Shown here: in pieces, positions 1 through 8,017 of the stretch
How the letters are laid out: each line of letters opens with the position of its first letter
Numbering within the stretch: the first letter of the stretch is position 1
Assembly: GCA_002307035.1 (NCBI GenBank)
Contig: DBTL01000007.1
Location: 1-44,432, forward strand
Length of the DNA stretch: 44,432 nt
Source of the DNA: Bacteroides sp. UBA1317
GTDB taxonomy: Bacteria; Bacteroidota; Bacteroidia; Bacteroidales; Bacteroidaceae
Direction of reading: 5' to 3'
The notes under the pieces: model-generated
What the model was told of the DNA's origin: nothing
The model's input: only the letters and a program-made list of their open reading frames with translations
Databases searched by the model: none
Position numbers and translations under genes: made by a program

Positions 1-39
1 TACCAGTAGTAGTACCATCCCAACGATAATTTTTCTCAT
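1..39 (-). CDS. 5' end of an exported or membrane protein (partial)
   Basis: An ATG at 39 reading leftward opens a frame of 13 codons (MRKIIVGMVLLLV) that runs off the left edge. The basic start followed by a hydrophobic run looks like the beginning of a signal peptide or membrane anchor. It lies 76 bp downstream of the leftward gene ending at 116, so the two could be cotranscribed. The product cannot be named from 13 residues. Confidence 0.4.
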   Translation of the reverse strand, partial: MRKIIVGMVLLLV

Positions 40-115
40 TAGCCTGTGTATATTGATTGAATAACAATTGCTTTTTTGACAAACAATAGTTCAAAAGGTT
101 TAATCAATGATGCAA

Positions 116-520
116 TTATCTTTTAAAAAGTTTGTCTACAGTCGCTTTCTTAATGCCATATTCCAAACAAATCACATTCATGACCAGAAAAGTAAGGAAA
201 GAAGAAGTATCCACAGACATCAAATCACCAATCGCAACCCGATAAAGCATTCCTCCAAAAACAACAAGAATAGTCAGAAAGACAGCATATCTCATTGCAT
301 TCACACGTATCCGTTCTGTCTCTTGCGATTCATCTTTAGTCAAAGCTAAAAGAATCATCAATGCACCTAACATCATTAATAGCTTAGTACATTCTTTATA
401 GAAAAGAAAGTTGCTATCGGTCACCGCACCTTGCATCACTAGCAGAAACGGGAAAAAGAGGGACAATACAAGGATAACATATCCTAATGGACGACAAAAA
501 ACAGGCAACATCGCTTTCAT
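116..520 (-). CDS. Small integral membrane protein, unknown function
   Basis: 134 residues with about four hydrophobic segments (roughly residues 10-30, 45-62, 75-95 and 103-120) separated by short charged loops such as KDESQETERIR. This is the pattern of a polytopic inner-membrane protein. I recognise no family motif. A TATCTTTG -7 box lies 24-31 bp upstream of the ATG on the same strand (544-551), which supports this start. It is divergent from aroB and may be cotranscribed with the partial gene at the left edge. That it is a gene is fairly sure; its function is unknown. Confidence 0.7.
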   Translation of the reverse strand: MKAMLPVFCRPLGYVILVLSLFFPFLLVMQGAVTDSNFLFYKECTKLLMMLGALMILLALTKDESQETERIRVNAMRYAVFLTILVVFGGMLYRVAIGDLMSVDTSSFLTFLVMNVICLEYGIKKATVDKLFKR

Positions 521-543
521 TTTCTTTTCATTTTTTATTAAGA

Positions 544-551
544 CAAAGATA
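544..551 (-). promoter_or_regulatory. Bacteroides -7 box for the membrane-protein gene at 116-520
   Basis: The reverse complement reads TATCTTTG, matching TAnnTTTG. A start of transcription near 537 would leave a leader of about 17 nt. No clear TTTG -33 element is seen. Confidence 0.5.
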
Positions 552-646
552 GTTTTTTGTTTATATAAATAAAAAAGTTCTCTGCTTTTATGGACAAGCT
601 TTTTGCTTTTTTAAGTTCTGTGCTTTAAGTTCTGCTTCTTAAATCC

Positions 647-654
647 TATCTTTG
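647..654 (+). promoter_or_regulatory. Bacteroides -7 box for aroB
   Basis: TATCTTTG matches TAnnTTTG, with TTTA at 624-627 as a possible -33 element 19 bp upstream. Transcription would start near 661, about 20 nt before the aroB ATG. Confidence 0.55.
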
Positions 655-680
655 CACACATAAGAAACCATTCATCAATT

Positions 681-1742
681 ATGAGTAAACAAGATGTCAT
701 CCTATGCGAGAGCCTCGAAACAAGTCTCGCACGTGCCATTGAAAAATGCCCGCACGATAAACTGTTTATCTTGACCGACGAGCACACCACCGCCCTATGC
801 ATGCCCCCTCTCAGACTAGTTTCATCTTTAAAAGGTGCCGAAGAAATTATCATGGGTGCTGAAGATACGCATAAAACCCTTGAAACACTAGCCGGAGTGT
901 GGCAAACGTTGAGCGAAAAAGGAGCCAGTCGACACTCCCTTTTAATCAACGTAGGAGGCGGAATGGTAACCGATCTGGGAGGATTTGCCGCTGCAACTTT
1001 TAAGCGAGGCATTCCCTATATCAACATTCCAACCACGCTCCTAGCTATGATCGATGCTTCCGTAGGTGGCAAAACAGGTATTAACTTCAACGGACTAAAG
1101 AACGAGATTGGTTCATTTGCTCCCGCAAATTCTGTACTTATTGAAACAGAATTTCTCCGCAGCTTGGACACCAACAATTTCTTTTCCGGCTATGCCGAAA
1201 TGTTGAAACATGGCCTTATCAGCACCACCGCTCATTGGGCCGAATTACTTTCTTTTCCAACCGAGCAAATTGATTACGCCCGCCTCAAGCAACTCGTTGG
1301 ACAATCCGTTCAAGTGAAAGAAGATATTGTAGAGCAAGATCCCTTTGAACATGGCATACGCAAAGCACTTAACCTCGGGCACACTGTTGGTCATGCTTTT
1401 GAAAGTCTCTCCCTTGCCGAAGATCGCCATGTACTCCACGGATACGCTGTAGCTTGGGGCATTGTTTGCGAGCTCTACCTTTCGCACATCAAGGTAGGTT
1501 TCCCTAAAGATAAAATGCGGCAGACCATCCAATTCATTAAAGAGAATTACGGCACTTTCGTTATTGACTGCAACAAATACGACCGCCTCTACGAATACAT
1601 GCAACACGACAAGAAAAATACAGCAGGCGTCATCAATTTCACCCTATTGAAAGAGATAGGAGATGTAAGTATCAATCAGACAGCAAGTAAGGAGGAAATC
1701 TTCGAAATGTTCGACTTCTATCGGGAGTGTATGGGAGTATAG
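681..1742 (+). CDS. aroB: 3-dehydroquinate synthase
   Basis: 353 residues, the usual length for AroB. The enzyme converts DAHP to 3-dehydroquinate, the second step of the shikimate pathway, in the cytosol. It uses NAD and a divalent metal. Visible motifs are the NAD-binding GGGMVTDLGG (residues 92-101), the substrate loop VGGKTGIN (about 128-135), YAEMLKHG with the metal-ligand Glu, and NLGHTVGHAFE (about 231-241) with metal-ligand His residues. The ATG at 681 sits just behind a predicted promoter and fits the family N-terminus. It is a single-gene unit ahead of a tRNA gene. aroA lies 6.3 kb away in a separate unit. Confidence 0.97.
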   Translation: MSKQDVILCESLETSLARAIEKCPHDKLFILTDEHTTALCMPPLRLVSSLKGAEEIIMGAEDTHKTLETLAGVWQTLSEKGASRHSLLINVGGGMVTDLGGFAAATFKRGIPYINIPTTLLAMIDASVGGKTGINFNGLKNEIGSFAPANSVLIETEFLRSLDTNNFFSGYAEMLKHGLISTTAHWAELLSFPTEQIDYARLKQLVGQSVQVKEDIVEQDPFEHGIRKALNLGHTVGHAFESLSLAEDRHVLHGYAVAWGIVCELYLSHIKVGFPKDKMRQTIQFIKENYGTFVIDCNKYDRLYEYMQHDKKNTAGVINFTLLKEIGDVSINQTASKEEIFEMFDFYRECMGV

Positions 1743-1788
1743 AACAATCGTTAAGCCAAAGAAAATGCATAAAAAAGGAGTTGTAATG

Positions 1789-1819
1789 TTTGGAGTTTCG
1801 AAATGAAATTGTAACTTTG
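1789..1819 (+). promoter_or_regulatory. Promoter of the tRNA-Pro gene
   Basis: TTTG at 1789-1792, a 19-bp spacer and TAACTTTG at 1812-1819 form a full match to the Bacteroides -33/-7 consensus. Transcription would start near 1826, five bases before the mature tRNA 5' end. Confidence 0.75.
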
Positions 1820-1830
1820 CGCTCCGAATT

Positions 1831-1905
1831 CGGGGTGTAGCTCAGCCCGGTTAGAGTACTCGTCTGGGGGGCGAGTGGTCGGAAGTTCGAATCTTCTCAC
1901 CCCGA
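1831..1905 (+). tRNA. tRNA-Pro, anticodon GGG
   Basis: The 75-nt sequence folds as a cloverleaf. The acceptor stem is CGGGGTG with CACCCCG (1898-1904) and discriminator A at 1905. The anticodon stem is CTCGT/GCGAG and the loop CTGGGGG, giving anticodon GGG at 1866-1868. The T stem is GGAAG/CTTCT around TTCGAAT. The 3' CCA is not encoded and must be added by nucleotidyltransferase. It reads proline CCC/CCU codons. Confidence 0.96.
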
Positions 1906-1915
1906 CAAGCTGAGC

Positions 1916-1956
1916 AATAAGGAGTTAAGTGACAAACTTAGCTCCTTATTTTTTTT
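1916..1956 (+). terminator. Rho-independent terminator of the tRNA gene
   Basis: AATAAGGAG(T)TAAG pairs with CTTAG(C)CTCCTTATT across a 7-nt loop and is followed by a run of T residues. It starts 11 bp after the tRNA 3' end. Confidence 0.85.
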
Positions 1957-1989
1957 ATGCGTGACATCTGCTATATTCTACAGTGATTG

Positions 1990-2739
1990 TTATTTCTTTT
2001 CGGGTACTAATTTACCAATGAGGTTAGGAAGATCCATAGGCGCATTTGCTTCTTTCATAGCCTCACGAATCTGTTGTTTCTGTTCAGGAGTGAGTATTTG
2101 TGCCATTTGTTTAAAGACATCTCCAAGAGATACGAAGATAGAGCCCAAAGCATCTCCAAGTTCTTCGCTATACTGATTATTAAGCGTATCACTAGGCTGC
2201 TCGGCTAGCAAATTTTGGTTCATCTTCTGAATGACCTCTACCAAACAAGTTACAATAACCGGTTTTGCTTTCTCTATGGAATCTTTCAAAGTAGTTAAAA
2301 GCTCTATCTGCTTTGCGGTTAATTGATTGGCAGTATCCTTCGCTATAGCAGGTTCAGGAATGTTCCATTGAGCCACCTGATCTTTTATTTTCAATCTCTT
2401 ACGGGCGGTGAAAGTTCGATTATTAATATCTGTCTTCCCATCAGTAGTTCTTTCCACAGCATCCCAACTGCCCAGCGTGTATTTATATTCATACTTCTTA
2501 TGATAAAAGCAGGGGATTTTCAAAGTATAATGCTTGCTATCAATCCGTTTCATACAATAGTTACTGTCTCGCGGGTTCCATCCATTAAAAGAACCAGCAA
2601 TAAATACAGCAGAATCTTTTTGAATACCACTGCCGGGTAGTTCTACAGTAAGATGTACAGAACCCACTTGCGCATTTACACTGACGCAAGTAAACAAATA
2701 TCCTACAAAACAAATAAAAATGTAATAACCTTTTTTCAT
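1990..2739 (-). CDS. Secreted protein with a glycogen-binding-like (E-set/CBM48-type) domain
   Basis: 249 residues. A signal peptide covers about residues 1-23 (hydrophobic run ending VNAQ), so the product is exported. Residues about 28-115 look like an early-set immunoglobulin fold of the AMPK/CBM48 type: VFIAGSFNGWNPRD is the classic start of that domain, followed by KYEYKYTLGSWD. The C-terminal half (about 130-249) is Gln/Lys/Leu-rich, probably helical, and matches nothing I recognise. There is no catalytic domain, so binding of a glycan is a better guess than an enzymatic role. The gene converges on the tRNA and is divergent from the LRR gene. Confidence 0.8.
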   Translation of the reverse strand: MKKGYYIFICFVGYLFTCVSVNAQVGSVHLTVELPGSGIQKDSAVFIAGSFNGWNPRDSNYCMKRIDSKHYTLKIPCFYHKKYEYKYTLGSWDAVERTTDGKTDINNRTFTARKRLKIKDQVAQWNIPEPAIAKDTANQLTAKQIELLTTLKDSIEKAKPVIVTCLVEVIQKMNQNLLAEQPSDTLNNQYSEELGDALGSIFVSLGDVFKQMAQILTPEQKQQIREAMKEANAPMDLPNLIGKLVPEKK

Positions 2740-2801
2740 GATAACATAACTTTAAATTAATCAATAATTGATTAGACCTTTCCTTTGGTACAGTTGTTAC
2801 A

Positions 2802-2833
2802 CAAACATAACGTTATTAAACTTAATTAACAAT
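2802..2833 (-). promoter_or_regulatory. Promoter of the CBM48-like protein gene
   Basis: On the minus strand TATGTTTG (2802-2809) is the -7 box and ATTG (2830-2833) lies 20 bp upstream as a near -33 match. Transcription would start near 2795, giving a 55-nt leader. Confidence 0.5.
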
Positions 2834-2946
2834 TTATTCTTTTCTTAATAATGAAGACCTCTCCAATAAACGAATGCGCGAACCCTCCTTTAAAGCAATC
2901 TAAGCAGAAAGATAAGCATTCTACAAAAGAATAACCTTCTTTTTAT

Positions 2947-2954
2947 TAAATTTG
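2947..2954 (+). promoter_or_regulatory. -7 box of the LRR protein gene
   Basis: TAAATTTG matches TAnnTTTG. Transcription from about 2961 leaves a 69-nt AT-rich leader to the ATG at 3030. No convincing -33 element is seen. Confidence 0.45.
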
Positions 2955-3029
2955 CACTATTTCCATGGATTGGCAAAGTTAAAATCAAACAACTAACCAT
3001 CAAAGATAGGGGTATTATAATTAATTATT

Positions 3030-4280
3030 ATGAGGATAAATGTTACGGCTGGTAATTTAAGCACACTACTTGATGCTCAAACAAATATAAATACGCTCTT
3101 AACTATCACGGGAGAGATTAATGGGGATGATATTACTACTATACGTAGCATTGCAAATTTATCAACTCTTAATCTTACAGACGCTAGTATAGTAGAAGGT
3201 GGACGTTTTTACAACGAACAGAGGGATTATACATCTATTGCCAATAATGAGATTCCTGACTACATGTTATCTGGCTTTGAGACAATAACATCGATATCCA
3301 TACCCAATACAGCTAAGAGTATTGGCAAAAAAGCTTTTTCCGATTGTACGGGACTGACAGAGATTAACATCCCTGGAAGTGTTATGTCAATAGAGAATGG
3401 TGCATTCGAAGGCTGTATAGGATTAACTTCGGTCATTATACCTCGCGGAATAATAGGCAGAAGTGCATTCTCAAATTGTTCGGGATTAAGTGCATTAACG
3501 ATAGGCGATGGTGTAAGTGCTATTGGTGAAGCTGCGTTTCTTGGTTGTTCAGGAGTGACATCTCTTACCATTCCTGATAATGTGACTGTAATTGGCGACC
3601 AAGCGTTCAAGGATTGCACCGGAGTAATTTCAATCCATATTTCTAACAGAGTAACTTCTATTGGTGATCAGGCCTTCAGAAACTGCGCAGCATTAACCTC
3701 TGTTACTCTTTCTAATAATGTTACTTCTATTGGTGACCAGACATTCAGAGGTTGCACAGCTTTAGCCGCTATTACTCTCCCCGAAAGCATCGTTTCAATC
3801 CGTGAAAATGCTTTTATGGATTGTGAAGGATTAATCTCTGTCGACCTTCCAAACAACTTAACATCTATAGAGGGATGGGCGTTTTACGATTGTTTCAAAC
3901 TAACAAACATCACCATCCCCGATGCTGTTACCTTCATTGGTGAAGCAGCATTCTTTGGTTGTACAAGCCTGTCACTTATCACGCTACCTAGTGGCATAAT
4001 TTCCATTGAAGACAACACCTTTCATGGCTGTAGCGCACTAAACACCGTCATTCTTCCAGACAGTCTCAGCAGCATTGGATATCACGCTTTTAAAGACTGT
4101 TCCGCATTGACTGAAATACATTGCAAGGCTTCGGTACCACCAAACGTAACCTCTGGTGCATTCAACGGAGTAGCTAAAAATCGTTGTAAACTATATGTTC
4201 CTGCAGGAGTTTATGCAACTTATGCCCATACAGCAGTCTGGAAAGACTTTCAAAGTATCATTGAAGAGCAAATTTCTTAA
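3030..4280 (+). CDS. Leucine-rich-repeat protein, BspA/TpLRR (LRR_5) type
   Basis: 416 residues. Residues 1-85 form an N-terminal region typical of these proteins (LSTLLDAQ, ITTIRSIANLSTLNLTDA). Residues about 86-359 hold 12 tandem repeats of 23 residues (one of 21) with the pattern LTSITIPxxVTSIGxxAFxxCxx. Residues 360-416 are the usual cap (CKLYVPAGVYATY). Related BspA-like proteins are exported and bind host proteins or other cells. Here no signal peptide or lipobox precedes the LRR domain, and none is found in any upstream frame, so the product is cytosolic or the export signal has been lost. The stop overlaps the stop of the convergent permease gene. Confidence 0.9.
   Translation: MRINVTAGNLSTLLDAQTNINTLLTITGEINGDDITTIRSIANLSTLNLTDASIVEGGRFYNEQRDYTSIANNEIPDYMLSGFETITSISIPNTAKSIGKKAFSDCTGLTEINIPGSVMSIENGAFEGCIGLTSVIIPRGIIGRSAFSNCSGLSALTIGDGVSAIGEAAFLGCSGVTSLTIPDNVTVIGDQAFKDCTGVISIHISNRVTSIGDQAFRNCAALTSVTLSNNVTSIGDQTFRGCTALAAITLPESIVSIRENAFMDCEGLISVDLPNNLTSIEGWAFYDCFKLTNITIPDAVTFIGEAAFFGCTSLSLITLPSGIISIEDNTFHGCSALNTVILPDSLSSIGYHAFKDCSALTEIHCKASVPPNVTSGAFNGVAKNRCKLYVPAGVYATYAHTAVWKDFQSIIEEQIS
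3285..4106 (+). repeat. Tandem LRR-encoding repeats, about 69 bp each
   Basis: Twelve diverged units encode the 23-residue leucine-rich repeat. The third unit is 6 bp shorter (IIPRGIIGRSAFSNC). Some neighbours are close copies, for instance those coding TSIGDQAFRNC and TSIGDQTFRGC at about 3650-3760, which suggests fairly recent duplication. Confidence 0.85.
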
Positions 4281-5278
4281 TCAAGGTATTCTTTCTTACA
4301 CATATCAACACAAAGGATAAATACAGACAACAATAGTGGCCCAAAAATAACTCCTAAGAAACCAAACAACGAAAGGCCTATAATCACTCCAAAGACAGTG
4401 ATCAAAGGATGTATATCTGCCATCTTCTTCTGCAACATAAAGCGTATGAGATTATCTACATTCGTAATGACAATAATTCCATAAGCAGCCAGTCCGATGG
4501 CTTGCGCCCAATCGCCCAACAAAGCCAGATAAATGGATAAAGGAAGCCACACTAGTCCTGTTCCTACCATAGGGATAATCGTGGTGAAACAAGTTATAAC
4601 CCCGAAAAAGAAAGCATTGGGAGCTCCAAAGATAAAATAACCAATCATTGCCACTCCTCCTTGTATCAAAGCCAACAAAGGGATGCCAAGCGCATTCGAC
4701 TTCACAATCAAATTAATCTCTCTCAGCACATACCTTTTATTCTTATCACTAAAGGGCAATAAGTCATAAGCGTATTTTTCCATCTTATTACCGCCGAGCA
4801 ACATAAAGAAAAGAACAAAGACCAAGATAAACAGATTCATCACAAAGCTACCTAAGCCAGCCATAAAACTCTGTCCTATTTGAGTCAGAAAATTAACTAC
4901 AGATGTTATATTATCCTTAACAAGTACATCATAACCGGTTTTTTGTTGTACCAAATCAGCGACATGCTGAGCAGAGTTAACAAGTGCGGCTTCGTCAAGA
5001 TTTATACCTTCCAATCTGGTTAAAACCAGCCATACAAATAGAGATAAAGGTATCAGAAAACAAAGAATAGATTCCAATAAAAGAAGTATTGCCACTAAGC
5101 TACGTTTCATTCGTCTCTTTTCTGTGAGATACATCAACTGACCTCGCAGCATAATATAGATGGTAAAAGCTCCTAATATACCGCTCAGATAGGGTGTAAG
5201 TTCAAAGAATAAAAGTGCTCCCAGAGCTAGTACAATAACAATCAGAGAATATTTCCAATAGCGTTCTTTTTCAGTCAT
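4277..5278 (-). CDS. AI-2E family (DUF20/PerM-like) membrane transporter
   Basis: 333 residues, the usual length of the AI-2E transporter family. About seven to eight membrane segments: a pair near residues 10-45, one near 60-85, then a soluble loop of about 50 residues (GINLDEAALVNSAQHVADLV), then a run of segments from about 145 to 325. The late sequence VITNVDNLIRFMLQKKMADIHPLITVFGVIIGL is diagnostic of the family; only parts are quoted here by design: NVDNLIRFML and HPLITVFGVI. Members are proposed to export signals, Na+/H+ or other small solutes; the substrate cannot be told from sequence. Single gene, convergent with the LRR gene. Confidence 0.88.
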   Translation of the reverse strand: MTEKERYWKYSLIVIVLALGALLFFELTPYLSGILGAFTIYIMLRGQLMYLTEKRRMKRSLVAILLLLESILCFLIPLSLFVWLVLTRLEGINLDEAALVNSAQHVADLVQQKTGYDVLVKDNITSVVNFLTQIGQSFMAGLGSFVMNLFILVFVLFFMLLGGNKMEKYAYDLLPFSDKNKRYVLREINLIVKSNALGIPLLALIQGGVAMIGYFIFGAPNAFFFGVITCFTTIIPMVGTGLVWLPLSIYLALLGDWAQAIGLAAYGIIVITNVDNLIRFMLQKKMADIHPLITVFGVIIGLSLFGFLGVIFGPLLLSVFILCVDMCKKEYLD

Positions 5279-5358
5279 AGGGTTACTTTTTTATATATTA
5301 CCAGTCTTTGAGACTATATGCAAATATAGAGTTTTTTCTCATTCTCAAGGTTATATAT

Positions 5359-5496
5359 CTAATTATAATCCTTCACCTGATTATCAGCAAGAAAACAATT
5401 ATAACTTTCCAATTGTTTTAGAACAGATAATGAATCAAAAACGTAAAGATCCATGAGTTTTTGAAATGCATTAACACCCTTTCGCCAAGACTTTGA
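5359..5496 (-). pseudogene. Possible gene remnant with a frameshift (speculative)
   Basis: A 46-codon open frame (5359-5496) ending in TAG reads like real protein (VNAFQKLMDLYVFDSLSVLK, then QLESYNCFLADNQ) but has no start codon before its internal Met. In a neighbouring frame the sequence just upstream reads DLNALMDLNDPSQ (about 5497-5535) and joins it smoothly if one base is added near 5495. The upstream frame overlaps the 3' part of the small membrane-protein gene at 5525-5779, so at most one of the two can be genuine there. No homologue is recognised. Confidence 0.25.
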
Positions 5497-5524
5497 CTAG
5501 GATCGTTTAAATCCATCAAGGCAT

Positions 5525-5779
5525 TCAAATCACAAGATATATCACAATTTGTATTACCATAATTAACGACAAAAACAAAGTCCGTTTTATTCTTCGTTTT
5601 ATAAAAGGCAATTGACCAAGAATAAACAACCCAGTTAGCAGACCCATTATCATTGCTTGGCTATAATCTTTTCCCAATGGATCAAGAGTAAATAATAGCG
5701 CATAAATTAATGATAATATAACTATAATAGATACATGCAATATATCTATTATAGTTTCACGATCAACATTATCTTTCAT
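5525..5779 (-). CDS. Small membrane protein, unknown
   Basis: 84 residues with three hydrophobic segments (about 14-32, 42-58 and 66-84) and a basic loop FIKRRIKRTLF between the last two. It has a normal ATG and a plausible topology, but I recognise no family. The region is AT-rich and a second, unrelated frame also reads smoothly over its 3' half, so it is only moderately likely to be expressed. Confidence 0.45.
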   Translation of the reverse strand: MKDNVDRETIIDILHVSIIVILSLIYALLFTLDPLGKDYSQAMIMGLLTGLFILGQLPFIKRRIKRTLFLSLIMVIQIVIYLVI

Positions 5780-5933
5780 ATCTTTTTCATAGTTAATTTT
5801 AGGTTTCTATTATACGTGGAATTATTACTACATACACCTCCTGAAAAAACAAGCTTTTTCTTGCATGATCTTTCACTTATATTACAACAAATGTAATATA
5901 AGTAAAGAATGGTTTGGCAACGATTATTCCTTT

Positions 5934-6440
5934 CTATGCATTCAAGCATTTTTCATAACAATAGAAAAAACCTTTTCTGAACGATACGATTCCCCTCCTT
6001 CTATATCCTCTGCCCTCATAGAGTGCTAGCGCACTCGAGTTGGTAGCGAAAGCATCCAAGCGGATAGTGGCATAGCCTGCTTGCAAGGCATAATCTTCCA
6101 CGAAAGCAAGCAACTTCTTAGCAATGCCCTTCCCCTGTTGCTCTGGATTAACCAACAGTCGATGCAATATAAGAAATTCCCCTTCTCTCACTTCCCAATC
6201 CACGGCATCATATTCAGAGTCGCAATATTCATTAACAGCCAGGTAGGCACACAATCTATCTTCCTCAAAATAACCATACCCAAAGCCTTTCTCCAAATCA
6301 TTTATAATGGTTTCTTCATCCGGGTATACCTCATCCCACTGATAAATGCCCTGACTATTCATCCGTAAAGTTACCGCACGAACCATCTGCATAATTTGTT
6401 CAACATAATCAATCTGTATCGGCTGTAATTTCTTTATCAT
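5934..6440 (-). CDS. GNAT-family N-acetyltransferase
   Basis: 168 residues, normal for a single-domain GNAT enzyme that moves an acetyl group from acetyl-CoA to an amine. The acetyl-CoA loop is visible as LVNPEQQGKGIAKKLL (about residues 92-107). The late part SSALALYEGRGYRRRG is the usual beta6/alpha4 motif. The acceptor cannot be predicted. Its ATG overlaps the stop of the upstream esterase gene by 4 bp (ATGA), so the two are probably translationally coupled. Confidence 0.9.
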   Translation of the reverse strand: MIKKLQPIQIDYVEQIMQMVRAVTLRMNSQGIYQWDEVYPDEETIINDLEKGFGYGYFEEDRLCAYLAVNEYCDSEYDAVDWEVREGEFLILHRLLVNPEQQGKGIAKKLLAFVEDYALQAGYATIRLDAFATNSSALALYEGRGYRRRGIVSFRKGFFYCYEKCLNA

Positions 6441-7231
6441 AATAATGAACTTCCATAGAACATTAAATATTTCTCAATGTTCGATTCAATATATTCAACA
6501 CTATGATGACCCGGGAATATATAGTTCTGAGAACTGACACCCTTCTCTTTCAATATTTGATGCAAAGCAGAACAACCTTCATAAAATCGACCTTCGTCCT
6601 TATCTCCGGCATCAAGATAAACATCAATATCAGAAGAAATAGTATTATTTGCTGCAATACATATCGGGTCATACTTTTTCCACACACTTATATCTCTAAA
6701 ATAGCCTTTATCTTCCTCTTCAAGTGTCAGCTCTAAAGCAGGCATGTGCCCTCCTACTTTAGAAAACAGGTGCTGATGCCGGAATACATTGTGAAGGGCT
6801 ATATAGCCTCCGGCAGATGCCCCACCTATATATCTGCCTTCCCGATCTTCTATGGTATTGAACGTTTTATCGATTAAAGGTATTACTTCTTGTATAAGAT
6901 AATCTTCATACATTCCCAGATTTATAATCAGGGAATTGCGATCGAGCACCTCTTGACAAATTAAAGATGAATTTATTCCTCGACTATTATCAATTCTGGG
7001 AGAAACAATTATCATTGGCTTGATTTTGCCATTCTTTATCATCCTGTCTGCCTTACTGCTTAGACCTGTTTCCAGCATTATATTTTCATCACCACTTCTT
7101 CCGTGTAGGAAATATAGTACAGGAAGAGGATCTAAACGATCGTAACCTTCAGGAAGATACACCAGCATTGACATCTCTTTACCTAGTGCTTCACTGTAGA
7201 AAGTAACTCTCTCAATTTTTGATTTATTCAT
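6437..7231 (-). CDS. Alpha/beta-hydrolase esterase (esterase D / feruloyl-esterase-like)
   Basis: 264 residues. The nucleophile elbow is GASAG (Ser139) within YIGGASAGG. The oxyanion region is YFLHGRSGDE (about 40-49). The catalytic His is likely one of the pair in FPGHHSVEY (about 242-243), and acid candidates lie in LDAGDKDEG (about 206-214). The pattern matches the esterase D family used on acyl sugars, feruloyl esters or siderophore esters. There is no signal peptide, so it acts in the cytosol. It is the first gene of a two-gene unit with the GNAT gene; substrate unknown. Confidence 0.85.
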   Translation of the reverse strand: MNKSKIERVTFYSEALGKEMSMLVYLPEGYDRLDPLPVLYFLHGRSGDENIMLETGLSSKADRMIKNGKIKPMIIVSPRIDNSRGINSSLICQEVLDRNSLIINLGMYEDYLIQEVIPLIDKTFNTIEDREGRYIGGASAGGYIALHNVFRHQHLFSKVGGHMPALELTLEEEDKGYFRDISVWKKYDPICIAANNTISSDIDVYLDAGDKDEGRFYEGCSALHQILKEKGVSSQNYIFPGHHSVEYIESNIEKYLMFYGSSLL

Positions 7232-7320
7232 CTTTATATAAGTTCTTTATGCTCCTTTGCATTAACAGCACCACTTGGCGATAAATATCCACAAATTCAC
7301 TGGCGACGCATAATACACAT

Positions 7321-7716
7321 TTATATCAAAGCATCTATGATAGTATAAACAACTTTTGCCTCAGGCTCTGTAGTAGTTATTGTTATCGTATAGATCTTCC
7401 AGAGCTGATTAGATTTTGCTGAATTAACTTCTACGAGGGCTGTTGAGTTACTACAAGTTACTGAGACTGATGAAAGTTCTTCAGTTGAGATCCAATAATA
7501 CTCCACTGTAGCACTCTCCCAGAAAACTGATGCATTGGTTAATTTCAGATCATCCGCACTAATTAAAAAACTGCCGGGGTTAGGAGCATAGTCTTTCCCA
7601 TTTAGAGTAATCTTTTCAATCCCAATTTGAGTATTATCTAACTTAACGGGATTTTCCTCACTTTTCTCACAAGAAACAAATAAAATAGCCGAAATAATAA
7701 ATAATAAAGTCTTCAT
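7321..7716 (-). CDS. Small predicted lipoprotein, unknown
   Basis: 131 residues from the ATG at 7716. The N-terminus MKTLLFIISAILFVSC is a lipoprotein signal with the lipidated Cys at residue 16. A longer frame to 7845 exists, but it reads through the promoter, so 7716 is the start. The mature part is rich in beta-prone stretches (IGIEKITLNGKDYAPNPG, VYTIIDALI) and has no motif I recognise. It probably sits on the periplasmic or outer face of a membrane. Single gene with a strong promoter. Confidence 0.72.
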   Translation of the reverse strand: MKTLLFIISAILFVSCEKSEENPVKLDNTQIGIEKITLNGKDYAPNPGSFLISADDLKLTNASVFWESATVEYYWISTEELSSVSVTCSNSTALVEVNSAKSNQLWKIYTITITTTEPEAKVVYTIIDALI

Positions 7717-7748
7717 AATAGTCAAGTTATAGTCTGTAAATAATCGTA

Positions 7749-7779
7749 CAAAAGTAGAAAAAATAAAATAAAACACAAA
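7749..7779 (-). promoter_or_regulatory. Promoter of the small lipoprotein gene
   Basis: On the minus strand TTTG (7776-7779), a 19-bp spacer and TACTTTTG (7749-7756) match the Bacteroides consensus. Transcription from about 7742 leaves a 26-nt leader to the ATG at 7716 and rules out upstream starts. Confidence 0.7.
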
Positions 7780-7976
7780 ATACAAATCGCTCATTTTTCT
7801 TAAAAATATAGACTCGTATTCTCCAAAAGATAATGTTCTAACCAAAAACTAAATAAATTGGATTTTCAAAAGTTCAACTTTTTTTCATGGATCCAACTTA
7901 ACAAAAAACAAGCATAAATTCGATGGAGATGAAGCACTATTTCCCAAGCCCACACAATAATCTAACTAATTATTCC

Positions 7977-7984
7977 TACTTTTG
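7977..7984 (+). promoter_or_regulatory. -7 box of aroA
   Basis: TACTTTTG matches TAnnTTTG. Transcription would start near 7991, so the possible upstream start at 7982 lies inside the promoter and the ATG at 8018 is preferred. Confidence 0.6.
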
Positions 7985-8017
7985 CATTCAGAATCATTGT
8001 CTATCAAACCTGAAATT

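Noticed and set aside
611..1012. 133-codon leftward frame over the aroB start
   Set aside because: Antisense to aroB and rich in Ser/Arg/Pro without any domain pattern.
3285..4106. Regular 69-bp repeats that might suggest a CRISPR-like array
   Set aside because: The repeats are in frame, have no unique spacers and encode leucine-rich repeats.
7717..7845. N-terminal extension of the small lipoprotein
   Set aside because: It covers a full -33/-7 promoter, and the internal Met starts a textbook lipoprotein signal.
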